A stretch of DNA of 64,000 nucleotides from Psychrobacter immobilis (lineage in GTDB: Bacteria; Pseudomonadota; Gammaproteobacteria; Pseudomonadales; Moraxellaceae), in contig NZ_CAJGZJ010000009.1 in NCBI RefSeq assembly GCF_904846225.1, forward strand, positions 1-64,000, given 5' to 3'. Below the pieces are notes generated by a model. That model made no database searches. It saw nothing but the letters and a program-made list of their open reading frames with translations, and was not told the DNA's origin. The position numbers and the translations under genes are program-made. Position 1 is the stretch's first letter, and each line of letters starts with the position of its first letter. Positions 1-8,955 of this stretch are shown here, one piece after another.

Positions 1-129
1 CTCGAAAGTCTGCTGAATAGGTCATGGATTCTTCTGCTACTTCGCTTATTTTAAAAGCATTGTATCTTATTTATAAAGGACTGACTATATGACACGACAT
101 GGTCGTTTGCCGCTGAAATCGTCATACGT

Positions 130-744
130 GTGATTGTAATGTTTACTATGATTATCTTGTTTCTACGATTCACAGGTAAACGTGGCATTCGCCAGCTCTC
201 TATTTTTGAGTTAACCATTATTTTGTCACTCGGATCTATCGCTGGCGACCCAATGTTCACTAAAGATTTGCCGCTTATTCAAGCTGTGCTTATCATGAGT
301 ATTGTGCTGCTACTTTATAGGCTGTGTACTTGGTTTACTGCAAAGTATAAGTTTTTTGAGGATTTGCTAGAAGGTAGAGCTACTTATATCGTTGAAAATG
401 GCTTATTAGTACTCGAAGACACCAAGAAAGATAAAATGTCTCATGATGAATTCTTTGCCGAAATGCGCCAATATGGTGTGCGTCATTTAGGACAAGTGGA
501 GATAGGATTGCTAGAAACAGATGGTGAGTTTAGTGTATTGTTATTTCCACACGATAAGACCCAGTATGGGTTACCCATTTTTCCTAAAGAGTTTCAAGCA
601 GCGAAAACCATAGAGGATGGACAGCCCTACGCTTGCATGCATTGCGGTTATGTCGAATGTATATTAGATCTAAATGAAGCATGTAGCCGTTGTCAACACT
701 CAGTAGGTTGGGCTAAGGCTCTTAGTACTAGGATCGTGAATTAG
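130..744 (+). CDS. YcaP/YetF-family (DUF421) membrane protein, N-terminus probably frameshifted
   Basis: Inner-membrane protein of the DUF421 family; no reaction is established for the family. The open frame starts at a GTG and keeps the rest of the first membrane segment, the TGKRG...QLS..E motif, a second membrane segment and a cytoplasmic domain. It ends in a zinc-ribbon-like pair of Cys-x2-Cys motifs (CMHC and CSRC), as in E. coli YcaP. The same frame is open back to 85 and encodes family-like residues (W-x-F-x3-I-V-I-R) but has no start there. An ATG at 24 in another frame (24-92) would supply the missing N-terminus if one base were gained or lost near 80-90. Without it the protein is about 20-40 residues short of the ~230-residue family length. 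Family assignment is strong; whether the gene works is uncertain. Confidence 0.72.
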   Translation: MIVMFTMIILFLRFTGKRGIRQLSIFELTIILSLGSIAGDPMFTKDLPLIQAVLIMSIVLLLYRLCTWFTAKYKFFEDLLEGRATYIVENGLLVLEDTKKDKMSHDEFFAEMRQYGVRHLGQVEIGLLETDGEFSVLLFPHDKTQYGLPIFPKEFQAAKTIEDGQPYACMHCGYVECILDLNEACSRCQHSVGWAKALSTRIVN

Positions 745-881
745 TCGGCCGAGGGTATTCCGAATTCGGTGTAACTGCCATTTAGATTAAATGATTACTA
801 ATACGGTCATCAAACATCATTTATAAAGCGAGTTTTTGGCACACCCATCGACAGCATGCTTTAAACAATCGATAAATAAAT

Positions 882-1058
882 ATGCAGAATAATTTACTTA
901 TAGACTTTTATTGCAAGTTGACCACTAAGAAATGGGCAGTGATGACCAAGTGTTTTATAAATACAGCACTGCGAGATCTCAATGATTTGATGGATAAAGG
1001 GATGCTGCAAAGATCTGAGGCGTTGGGGCGTAGTACGAGTTATGAGTTAGCTTTGTGA
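882..1058 (+). pseudogene. C-terminal remnant of a Fic-family protein
   Basis: A 58-codon open frame has a winged-helix-like end (TTKKWAVMTK, TALRDLNDLMDKG, GRSTSYELAL). This matches the C-terminal domain typical of Fic-family (AMP-transferase) proteins with a DUF4172-type N-terminus. The Fic catalytic core, whose motif is HPFxxGNGR, is absent upstream, so this is a leftover tail rather than a functional enzyme. It lies between the YcaP-like gene and the pilus operon in a stretch with no intact gene (745-1372). The assignment is by recalled family pattern only. Confidence 0.55.
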
Positions 1059-1169
1059 TAAAGGTCACATGGTTCTATGATACGCAACGCAATAGATGAG
1101 CTAGTTCAGCAGTTTGTTATAAGTGGTTCCATTTTAGCAGTCTGTTTTAAGTAGTCTATTAATAGGTTT

Positions 1170-1231
1170 GAAGGCTGTTTACAGTGGTTCCTTTGGGGCA
1201 TACCCCAAAGGAACCACTGTAAACAGCCTTC
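1170..1231. repeat. Perfect 29-bp-arm palindrome (cruciform-capable hairpin)
   Basis: Positions 1170-1198 and 1203-1231 are exact reverse complements, separated by the 4-nt loop CATA. There is no T-tract on either side, so it does not look like an ordinary intrinsic terminator, although it lies downstream of the minus-strand pilus operon. A shorter 6-bp inverted repeat follows at 1242-1259. It could be a small palindromic repeat element, a processed RNA hairpin, or the scar of an inversion. Confidence 0.85.
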
Positions 1232-1372
1232 TTCTATCCAAAGTCATTTTTCATAATGACACTAGTAGTTTGGTGTTGACTGCCTACTACTATTAAGCAA
1301 TTTCCGGTACACTTCTTCATGTGACATCTTAAGCAGATAAGGATTTGATCACTGATAAAGCAACAGGCTTTA

Positions 1373-2410
1373 TCAATAATTCACACTAATAGTTACTATG
1401 TCAGAGTAGTGATCTGGCTTGACGTCAGCGCTAGGTACATTAATATGTACAGTATGTGATTGATTTACTCCGGTACCATTATAAGCCACACCATTTCCCA
1501 CGCTTTCAGCAGTAAAGGTATTGCCCCATGCTGTTCCATCAGCAGATTGTAATTGATAAGGTATCACGTCGCTATTAGGGGTAGTGCCAGTCATAATGCC
1601 TGCACCATTTACGTTGCCGTTGGAAGGACCTAAGCCAATTGTGTAGGGAGCGGTATTAGTGCATGTTACACCTATACTAGTGCTGCCTTTGATATTAGTG
1701 GCGCTTGCCGCAATGTTCTCTAAATTGATATCGGTAGGTTTAGCAGTGATTTCACAGCTAGAAATGACAGTAGCTTGGACTGTAAACGCGAATGAATTAC
1801 TTTTATCTTGAACTCCCTCTAAGCAGTCAGTTAAGCTTGAGTTTTCTGCGGTTTTAAATGTTAAATCGCCATTAAAATTATTAGTATAAGTTCCAGGTGT
1901 GGCTAGAGTGTTGCCGTGATTTGAGAGTAGGGACATATTGATAACAACTTGGCCTGAAATATTACTTTGTCCTGAGGTAGTAGATCTGGCTGGAATATAG
2001 ATTGCTCCTGAGCTGTATTCCTCTCCAAAACTAGAAGTACGAGTTCCCCAAGTTTTACTATTTGGCAGTGTCATATCGAACGCCAATTTATCAGTATTAG
2101 ATGCTGTGTTCATATAACGTGGGATCACAGCGTTAGGTGTGTTGCCACCATCAGGTGCAAGGCAAACAGAAACATATCCAGCAGTGTCGCCAGTATTGGT
2201 ACAGCTGTATTCCAAATTTCCAGTGATATTTGCACTCTCAGAATTAGCAGTTGTAATAGTATTGCTTATATTTACAACTCCAGTATTCATGTTGGCCTGA
2301 CAACTAACATTTAATGTCGCATGTGAGCTTACTGCGGTGAACCACAGTATGATAGGTGTCAACAATATACTGTAACGCCATGGAGATATTTTTATTTGTA
2401 ATCGGTGCAT
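1373..2410 (-). CDS. Csu-like pilus tip subunit with two spore-coat-U (SCPU) domains
   Basis: Secreted subunit of an archaic chaperone-usher pilus, most like the two-domain tip adhesin CsuE. It has an N-terminal signal segment ending near SSHA and two SCPU-type pilin domains of about 150 residues. The second begins at the CEITAKP strand and ends in the typical C-terminal donor-strand-accepting pattern (DIVTISVNY). The start codon overlaps the usher stop (TAATG), implying translational coupling. It is the last gene of the operon. A role in surface attachment is inferred from the Csu system of Acinetobacter. The ligand cannot be read from sequence. Confidence 0.85.
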   Translation of the reverse strand: MHRLQIKISPWRYSILLTPIILWFTAVSSHATLNVSCQANMNTGVVNISNTITTANSESANITGNLEYSCTNTGDTAGYVSVCLAPDGGNTPNAVIPRYMNTASNTDKLAFDMTLPNSKTWGTRTSSFGEEYSSGAIYIPARSTTSGQSNISGQVVINMSLLSNHGNTLATPGTYTNNFNGDLTFKTAENSSLTDCLEGVQDKSNSFAFTVQATVISSCEITAKPTDINLENIAASATNIKGSTSIGVTCTNTAPYTIGLGPSNGNVNGAGIMTGTTPNSDVIPYQLQSADGTAWGNTFTAESVGNGVAYNGTGVNQSHTVHINVPSADVKPDHYSDIVTISVNY

Positions 2411-4899
2411 TATTTTTGTACCTTCTGGCAGATCAGGGGACCAATGAGTGGGATCTCATCGCCCTGCTTATGATAGTCAAAACTGACAGTGCAGATGTCA
2501 CCAGAGGGATTAATTACCTCAAGCACATTATGCTCATTTAGCGTATCCAGATATACTTCACCATCGAAACCGATGATTGTCGATGGCACAGCCGTGTTGG
2601 TGAGCAGTCTTACTTGACTGCCTAATGGTAGTGGTTGATGACTACTGTCTATAAGAATAACGGAAGCAGAGCGTACTGGCGTAATAGCAAATGTGACTAA
2701 AGTGCCAGCGCGGTCAGTTGGTGTGGCTTCAATATTGACGTTATCAATCCGCAGATCAGCGGGCAAACCCATAGGATCTATGCTAACTTTATTACTTTGA
2801 TAAGCATTTAGTGGCGAGACCAGCAATAGGCCACGACTATTTGTAGTACCAATTGGACTGTTTTGTAGTAGTACGGGCACATCGGCAATACCGTCAGTAG
2901 AGACAACCGCAAAACCACTGTTTATTCGACGAGTCGGAAAAATTCCCCCACCCATCATTACTAGTGAGCCTGTGCCACTGGCATAGGTAGCGTAACTGTC
3001 ATCGTTGACGCTAACACCCGCTTGTACTCGGCCATAGCGCCCAAGATAACTTAATTCTGCCAATCCATCGTTACTATCATTCCTATTAGAATTACTATCT
3101 AAGTTATTGTCTATACTGTGCCGTGCTTGTGCGCGCCAGTTTATGCCGCCTGAATTCGGCGCTGACTGTGAAATATCCGTTACAAACACATCACGCTCGT
3201 CTGTGTGCTGAACACTGCTATTCATCGAAATATTACGACCTAACGAGAATGAAGCTCCGATAGAGGCACTGTTATTAGCAGAGTCATTAATGTCTTGATT
3301 AAGATTAGCCCTCAATCTTACACGTTGGCCAAAGGATTTATTCCAATAGGCGCTGGCAAACTGTGTTGTTTGCTGATCAGCAAGTGACACTTGGTTATAG
3401 CTTATGCCAAAACTACCTAAGGATTGAGTGCTATAACCTGTAGATATCTGCTCACTGCGGCGAGCGGGTGCAGATCCGTATTGACTACCTACGTCACGGT
3501 AAGTCCCTTTCGTGCCTGTAGCGCTGACTCCGATATTAAAGCGACTGTTATTCCATGAGTAGTTTGTGCTGTATTGCGAACCGCTTTCACCTTGGCCTTT
3601 GCTACCTGCTAGTGATGCAAATAAAACACCACCTGCGCGGCCTAATAACCAAGTACCGCCGACTCCAGCATTACTTAGACCTTCGGTTACTTCGGCATGG
3701 GTTTCGGCAGTGAAGCGGTTACTCACCCCATAACGCCAAGTACTACTGGCAGCAATATTATTACCGTAATCAAAGGACTTGTTACCATAGTTTTTGCGCA
3801 CAGTACCCAATTCTACTGACCAGTCGGAAAGCCCCGGCTGGAGCAAACGATGGGCGTCATATAAAGAGAACTCAAGCGTAGTGCTTTGTCCTAATGCATC
3901 GGTAACTACCAACTGAGCATTGCCTGCGCCACTGAAGCTAGGAGCAGTCTGTAGCTCAAATGGTCCGGTTGGTACATTCCCACTGTATTGTTTAAGACCA
4001 TTCACATATAGTTCTACCGCTGAGGGCAAGGTAGCTGAACCAAAAAACGAAGGCAATGGGGTGGTGGCCATATAAGGCTGCAGATCAAAATTGGTACCAA
4101 TTTGTAGGCCACCTAAGCGCGTAGAGCGCGTCCATGACAGCGCGCCTGTGAGAATGTCACCAGCACGAACCGTAAGCAGCTTATCAGGAAATGATTTGCT
4201 CCAACTGGTATCCAGACGCACTGTGCGTCCGTCCCAATCTTTGTCATTATTGCCAGCAGAGTGAGTGGCTGTAGTTAATGTCGTAGAACTTAGTACACCG
4301 AGATCACTAAACGCGCGCAGCTCTGTAAAAGCACTGAGGTTTTTAGCACTGTTCTGAGTTTGATTGCCATAAATATCATAATTCAATAACATGCCTGGTG
4401 ATGCAGTGGGTTGCGGGCGCTGATTACTGCGTGTATTACGTACAGTAGTATCTAGATTGAGCAAGCTCAGAGGTGCGATAAGGCTCAGCGTTTGCCGCCG
4501 TGCATCATAATCAACCTTGAGGTCAGGCAAGCTATTTAACGGTATGAGTTCGGTGCTATCAGGCGGTACTATAAAGCCAAGCTGTTGCAACGCATCAGCG
4601 TTAGCCCAAAGTTGGTTTTTGTGGTAAACGAAATGTACCAAACCAGAGCTGGTTTGATTAAGGGTGACCTCTAGATACAGATCAGTTTCATCGTTTTCAG
4701 TGTTGTAACTGTCTATGTTGAGCTGAGCTTGTCTAATATTATCAATGATTGTAGAGGCCATGTCTTTAGAAGCACTCGTAGAAGAGACAATCTCATTCGG
4801 TTCGATAGCGTGGCTGACCGATACTGTTATACTCTGCAGTAAAACTGCTTTAGCGAGTGGAACTGTCCAATGTGACGTCCTGTGTCGTCTGAATTCCAT
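2410..4899 (-). CDS. Fimbrial outer-membrane usher (CsuD-like)
   Basis: Outer-membrane pore that assembles and secretes pilus subunits delivered by the periplasmic chaperone. At 829 residues it has the usual usher length. It shows an N-terminal signal peptide, a chaperone-binding N-domain (LYLEVTLN, LPDLKVDYDARRQTLSL), a long beta-barrel with a plug region, and two C-terminal beta-domains ending near ICQKVQK. The start lies inside the end of the chaperone gene (50-bp overlap) and the stop overlaps the tip gene start, so the four genes are tightly coupled. The sequence fits the archaic/sigma class found with SCPU-domain pilins. Confidence 0.9.
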   Translation of the reverse strand: MEFRRHRTSHWTVPLAKAVLLQSITVSVSHAIEPNEIVSSTSASKDMASTIIDNIRQAQLNIDSYNTENDETDLYLEVTLNQTSSGLVHFVYHKNQLWANADALQQLGFIVPPDSTELIPLNSLPDLKVDYDARRQTLSLIAPLSLLNLDTTVRNTRSNQRPQPTASPGMLLNYDIYGNQTQNSAKNLSAFTELRAFSDLGVLSSTTLTTATHSAGNNDKDWDGRTVRLDTSWSKSFPDKLLTVRAGDILTGALSWTRSTRLGGLQIGTNFDLQPYMATTPLPSFFGSATLPSAVELYVNGLKQYSGNVPTGPFELQTAPSFSGAGNAQLVVTDALGQSTTLEFSLYDAHRLLQPGLSDWSVELGTVRKNYGNKSFDYGNNIAASSTWRYGVSNRFTAETHAEVTEGLSNAGVGGTWLLGRAGGVLFASLAGSKGQGESGSQYSTNYSWNNSRFNIGVSATGTKGTYRDVGSQYGSAPARRSEQISTGYSTQSLGSFGISYNQVSLADQQTTQFASAYWNKSFGQRVRLRANLNQDINDSANNSASIGASFSLGRNISMNSSVQHTDERDVFVTDISQSAPNSGGINWRAQARHSIDNNLDSNSNRNDSNDGLAELSYLGRYGRVQAGVSVNDDSYATYASGTGSLVMMGGGIFPTRRINSGFAVVSTDGIADVPVLLQNSPIGTTNSRGLLLVSPLNAYQSNKVSIDPMGLPADLRIDNVNIEATPTDRAGTLVTFAITPVRSASVILIDSSHQPLPLGSQVRLLTNTAVPSTIIGFDGEVYLDTLNEHNVLEVINPSGDICTVSFDYHKQGDEIPLIGPLICQKVQK

Positions 4900-5620
4900 T
4901 GATCGTTACCTTGAATTTACCGGTTGTTGTCCCTGTCGGAAGAGCGGAAGGCGGTATTTTCAGTGTCCAGTTCATAGTGGCATCTGGTAAAACATAACCC
5001 AGTAAACCTTGGTGTATATTAACGCTATTGCCCGCAGTATCTATAACGCTCAGACCAATCAACTTGGCATGGCCATTGCCGCTATTGCTAACGCGTAATG
5101 TTATTTGCTTACCATCTGGTTGCACGCTATAACGCCATTGTAATTTTGGCTCAGTTTTATTAACACCAACGGGCTGTACAAATACAGGTAAAGAGTAGCT
5201 CATCGCAAATTGCAGGCCACTCTTTTTCTTAGCAGATTTAATTGGTAACTCATTAACAAAAATTCGATAGCTACCTTCCACCGCTCCAGTACCTTGCGGA
5301 GGTGCCTTGGCACGGATAATTCGAACCAGTTGTTTGTCACCGGGGTTGAGCTTAATCATTGGCGGACTGGCCAATAATCCTCGTGAGGGAGTAAGCTGAT
5401 CGCCTTTTTCATCCTGTGACCACTGATAAATGCGCACTTGCGCACTTATCGCTTCGTCACTTGAGTTACTAAGGGTCAGGCCACTGGCGTTTTCTCTAGC
5501 TTGTAAACTTAAAGAGATGGGAGAGACCTGTAGGCCACTCGCCATTGCACCGCTACAAAACAGTAGCAAACTAGAGATAACAGCAGGTCTCGCAACACGG
5601 CGTAACCAGAGACTCAACAT
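4850..5620 (-). CDS. Periplasmic pilus chaperone (CsuC-like)
   Basis: PapD-family chaperone that folds pilin subunits by donor-strand complementation and carries them to the usher. It has a signal peptide (LLLFCSGAMA), then the first Ig-like domain (LQVSPISLSL, QVRIYQWSQ). The latter includes the basic residues and R-I-I-R strand typical of subunit binding. The second domain contains PKLQWRYS and ends TLDSSTR. It starts 5 nt after the major pilin stop. Length (256 residues) is normal for the family. Confidence 0.9.
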   Translation of the reverse strand: MLSLWLRRVARPAVISSLLLFCSGAMASGLQVSPISLSLQARENASGLTLSNSSDEAISAQVRIYQWSQDEKGDQLTPSRGLLASPPMIKLNPGDKQLVRIIRAKAPPQGTGAVEGSYRIFVNELPIKSAKKKSGLQFAMSYSLPVFVQPVGVNKTEPKLQWRYSVQPDGKQITLRVSNSGNGHAKLIGLSVIDTAGNSVNIHQGLLGYVLPDATMNWTLKIPPSALPTGTTTGKFKVTINGIQTTQDVTLDSSTR

Positions 5621-5625
5621 TGGAA

Positions 5626-6144
5626 TTAATAAGCTACAGAAACATTAATAGTATCTGAGTAAGCGCCAGGTGTAACGTCGGCGGCATCAGTTACTGTTAG
5701 ATATATAGGAGTAGAAATGGCGGTAGCATAATTTTCGAATGCTGCGGTAGAGACTGTATCAGTAGTGCCCCAAGCAGTGCCACTAGCTGAGCCAGAAGTT
5801 AATTTATATGCCACTTCTTCAAGTGTTCCAAGTCCACCAAGCATAGTGCCAGTACCGTCGAGGTTACCAGTTGATGCAGGTGTTAGACCAATAACGGCCA
5901 CAGAGCCTTTAGAGCAATTTAAGATAAGATTAGTGGTTGCTGTTACAGCTGTAGTCGCTTTTCCTGCTTCAGTTGCTGCAAGTACAACGTCTACAGGAGC
6001 GGCATCTATAGTACATATTGATTCAACTTCCATAGTAACGCCAAAACTACTATCGGTAGTGCCTGCAGCATTTGCGCTAGAAATAGCGGCAAAACCACCA
6101 ATAGCAACTAATGTAACGGTCAATAAGTTTTTGTTAAAGGTCAT
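5626..6144 (-). CDS. Major pilin, spore-coat-U domain (CsuA/B-like)
   Basis: First gene of the pilus operon and probably the shaft subunit. It has a clear signal peptide ending ISSANA, a single SCPU domain with the conserved disulfide cysteines (SICTIDA and LNCSKG), and the typical ending DTINVSVAY. A good ribosome-binding site (GGAGA) lies 6 nt upstream of the ATG. At 172 residues it fits the family. Being first and single-domain argues for the major subunit. Acinetobacter csu operons have two further minor pilin genes that are absent here. Confidence 0.88.
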   Translation of the reverse strand: MTFNKNLLTVTLVAIGGFAAISSANAAGTTDSSFGVTMEVESICTIDAAPVDVVLAATEAGKATTAVTATTNLILNCSKGSVAVIGLTPASTGNLDGTGTMLGGLGTLEEVAYKLTSGSASGTAWGTTDTVSTAAFENYATAISTPIYLTVTDAADVTPGAYSDTINVSVAY

Positions 6145-6689
6145 GATTGTTCTCCAGAGAGTATAAATACTTTTAATATTTCAATGAGGTATAGCGCAGT
6201 ATTAAATGGGCACTTGATCTATACCATGTTAAATGGGGGAGATTATGTGTTTTAGTAATCGATTAAACCTAGAGGTTTCCCTTAGATCAATAAAAAATTA
6301 CAAAATGTAAACCGTTTGTCGTCAATATAGACCGTTTATCATGTTTGTTAACTTATTGTATTATATGTTTTATGGGATTGCACGTTAAATGTTTGATATA
6401 GTGCTATGTATTATAGGATTAGCTATTAGTTAGCCAAATATACTTTACAAAAGTTAGTTTTAATTTTTTATAAATTATGCTAGCGAGATTATGATACCTA
6501 TATACGATTTTGGTGTTTCTTCTATTATTTCCAGTAGTAACTAAATTAACAGTGATGTAGCTGAAGAGTTTTATCTAATAGAGGCAGATGATATTAACGG
6601 GTGTCATAAGGAGATTTTGTACAAGGGCGTTTCTACGCACAATGTGACGAATATTGAATAAAGTTTTTGAAGCGTATGTTTATTACAAA
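6145..6689. other. AT-rich region upstream of the pilus operon, with a tandem motif
   Basis: No intact gene is visible. Two near-identical 10-mers, ACCGTTTGTC (6311-6320) and ACCGTTTATC (6331-6340), lie exactly 20 bp apart on the same face of the helix. They sit about 170-195 bp upstream of the major pilin start and could be a regulator site. A short orphan reading frame ending at about 6660 is not recognisable. The pilus promoter must lie here, but I cannot fix its boxes with confidence. Confidence 0.4.
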
Positions 6690-6714
6690 AGAGGAGCTAA
6701 TCATCAGCTCCTCT
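6690..6714. terminator. Bidirectional-looking intrinsic terminator
   Basis: Nine-base arms AGAGGAGCT and AGCTCCTCT flank a 7-nt loop. The hairpin is followed by TTTTA on the plus strand and by an A/T-rich stretch on the other side. It separates the pilus promoter region from the IS remnant. Confidence 0.75.
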
Positions 6715-6738
6715 TTTTATTACTTTATTTAGAGTCAA

Positions 6739-7383
6739 TCAATGGTGTAGTGCCATAATTAACTTGTGGTAGGCATGGCTACAGTACTGGCTACCTCTGT
6801 CTGAATGTACAATCAGCCCTTGGCTTGGACATTTATTTTTGATTGCCATATTGAGTGCACGGCATACTAAATCTGCTGTCATGCGCTTATTAATGGCGTA
6901 GCCGACCAGCTCTTTGGTGTATAAATCTTTGACTCCAGCTAAGTACAACCAGCCCTCAGCAGTCCAAATATAGGTGATGTCACTGACCCACGCTTTATTA
7001 GGACGCTTAGCATCAAACTGCTGATTTAGTATGTTTGGATAGACAAGCTTATTGTGATCGGAGTCCGTGGTGACCTTAAAACATTTGTGGCGACGGCGTT
7101 TGATACCATGTTCTTCTTTAATGCTTCTGACCATTTACAGGCTAATATCGTGCCCTTGCTCAATCAGCTTTGCGCGCAGTCGATCAGCACCATAGCGCTC
7201 ACAAGTTTCACTGTGAGCGGCTCTAACCAGTAGCTCAGACTGGTTACGATGTATCTGTTGCTCACTAATATCGTGATTTATCCAGTCGTAATAGCTTGAT
7301 GGATTAACATTTAGCACGCGGCACATAGTAGTGATGCTAAAGAAGTGTTGGTTATCTTTGACAAAGGCGTACCTGATTAGCTG
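6739..7383 (-). pseudogene. IS3-family transposase OrfB, nonsense mutation and C-terminal truncation
   Basis: The catalytic DDE integrase-core subunit. An open frame from 7383 encodes YAFVKDN, then MCRVLNVNPSSYYDW and HIS-type residues up to a TAA at 7135-7137 (GHDISL stop MVRSIKEEHGI). It then continues in the same frame through VSDITYI (first catalytic D) and HSDRGSQYCS (second D). It ends at LIMALHH, before the conserved final E region. This is one premature stop plus loss of the C-terminal ~70 residues. The piece is a fossil. Confidence 0.9.
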
Positions 7384-7440
7384 TCACTGCGGGCGTAGCC
7401 CTTCGACTTGCGTCACTAAAACAGTCTCCCAGACTGTTTT

Positions 7441-7740
7441 TTAACGTTCCTCATTCGCGAAGTACGCCGTCGCCTTTTTTAGGATCTCTCGTTCCTCTTC
7501 AGCCGATTTAAACTGCCGCTTGAGCTGCTTTATTTCCTGAATAGCTGCCATAAGATCAGCATCAAACTGCTCAGTTCCTGCAAGTTTGCCTTGATTAGCT
7601 TTATTGTGCCAATTAGATAAGGTCTGCATGGCGATACCAAGCTGCTTTGCGGTCGCTGAGATATTGCCATTATTGTCTGCTATCTTCTTAACGGCTTCAG
7701 CTTTAAATTCTGTGCTATAGGTTCTTATTTTCTTGACCAT
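7441..7740 (-). CDS. IS3-family transposase OrfA (HTH subunit)
   Basis: The DNA-binding half of an IS3 transposase: an N-terminal helix-turn-helix (FKAEAVKKIADNNGNISATAKQLGI) followed by a leucine-zipper-like coiled coil (IQEIKQLKRQ, EEREILKKATAYFA). The start is the ATG preceded by GGAG, rather than one four codons earlier. The stop lies just before an A6C run and a short hairpin (CAGTCT-GGG-AGACTG). That arrangement is typical of the -1 programmed frameshift that makes OrfAB in this family. Its partner orfB is dead. Confidence 0.85.
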   Translation of the reverse strand: MVKKIRTYSTEFKAEAVKKIADNNGNISATAKQLGIAMQTLSNWHNKANQGKLAGTEQFDADLMAAIQEIKQLKRQFKSAEEEREILKKATAYFANEER

Positions 7741-7950
7741 GATAAACTCCAATTAATACGCTTAGTTTACCAAGTTTACCTCTACGGTTTCTTCAGCATA
7801 GCTCAGTTATCAATACCTTTATCTCATCGTAATAGGAATTGGTGGCTAGTAAGAGTTGGCAACATTGGAGTAATCGCTTATAAAATATTCAATGCCTTTT
7901 TAAAAGAAAGTCATTTTCATTATATGACGTTAAGTATTTTTTTACCTATC

Positions 7951-8838
7951 TTAAAGCGTCACTTCCGCCTTTAAAAACTCAATAAATGAGCTAACACGCT
8001 CTGATAATTTTCTATTCTTGTAGTAAACCAGATTAATAGACTGTTGGATTTTGATCGTACTAGACTCAAATAGCTGAATCAAATCTCCTTTTTGGATATC
8101 TTGATAAGTCATAAAATCGGACAAACACACGATACCGGTCCCACATAAGGCCAGCTGTCTTAGCGTCTCGCCACTATCTACTTTTATATTCGTATGAATA
8201 TGAAACAAATTATTAGCCGCATCATAGATAGGCCAATCATTTAACTTCTCCAATGAATTAAAACCTAATAACTGATGATGAGCCAAGTCCTCCACACTTT
8301 TGGGTATACCGTGTTTTTTCAAATAAATAGGGCTGGCTAAAATACGAATCTGGCTTAAGCCTAGTGGGGTAGCATTTAATGAAGAGTCTTTTAATTCACC
8401 GATACGAACAGCCACATCTGTACGTGCTTCTAATAAATCTACTAAACTTTCATTACTGACCAACTCGATATCGATTTGTGGGTAAGCATTACTATATTTA
8501 TCGATCAATGGTGCAATCACATGCAACATAAAAGGAGTAGCTGCATCAATACGCAACTTACCAGATGGCACCTCTTTATTCTTCACCATCATATCTCCCG
8601 CATCTTCTAAGTCACTGAGAATACTCCGCACACGTTCCAGATATTTTTCACCCTCCTGTGTCAGCTCCAAACGCCGTGTTGTGCGCCTAAATAGTGATGT
8701 ATTTAGTTTCTTTTCTAACCTTGATAACGCTCTGCTTACTGTTGAAACCGTAACCCCTAAGTGTTCAGCGGCCTGACTAATTGTGCCCTCATCAACAATA
8801 CTAACAAAAGTATCAAGCTCATTAATCGTAACTTTCAT
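7951..8838 (-). CDS. yafC: LysR-family transcriptional regulator (YafC-like)
   Basis: An N-terminal winged helix (ELDTFVSIVDEGTISQAAEHLG, with SRALSRLEKKLNTSLFRRTTR) is followed by a LysR substrate-binding domain to residue 295. The sequence closely follows E. coli YafC (RIDAATPFMLH, ASPIYL, GETLRQLALCGTGIVCLSDFM). As in E. coli, it is divergent from dkgB, with 117 bp between the starts, so it probably controls dkgB-mdaB from that gap. The inducer is unknown. Confidence 0.9.
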   Translation of the reverse strand: MKVTINELDTFVSIVDEGTISQAAEHLGVTVSTVSRALSRLEKKLNTSLFRRTTRRLELTQEGEKYLERVRSILSDLEDAGDMMVKNKEVPSGKLRIDAATPFMLHVIAPLIDKYSNAYPQIDIELVSNESLVDLLEARTDVAVRIGELKDSSLNATPLGLSQIRILASPIYLKKHGIPKSVEDLAHHQLLGFNSLEKLNDWPIYDAANNLFHIHTNIKVDSGETLRQLALCGTGIVCLSDFMTYQDIQKGDLIQLFESSTIKIQQSINLVYYKNRKLSERVSSFIEFLKAEVTL

Positions 8839-8955
8839 TATTGATCCTTATGCAAGAGTATTTTGATTTTTTGTGCCTTCTTATCAATTATAAGCGTCTA
8901 TATAATGATTGCCAATCCAACGATAACTTTCATAGATAAAATATAGGTAAAACAT

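Larger units (their letters stand above)
6739..7740 (-). mobile_element. Decayed IS3-family insertion sequence
   Basis: Two consecutive transposase frames in IS3 layout (orfA then orfB) are recognisable on the minus strand. The orfB part carries a nonsense codon and is cut off before its last catalytic residue, so the element cannot encode an active transposase. I could not identify matching terminal inverted repeats. The left boundary is where orfB homology stops (about 6739); the right boundary is somewhere beyond the orfA start. Confidence 0.85.

Noticed and set aside
2356-2541. Plus-strand frame at the usher/tip junction
   Set aside because: Antisense shadow of two well-supported pilus genes.
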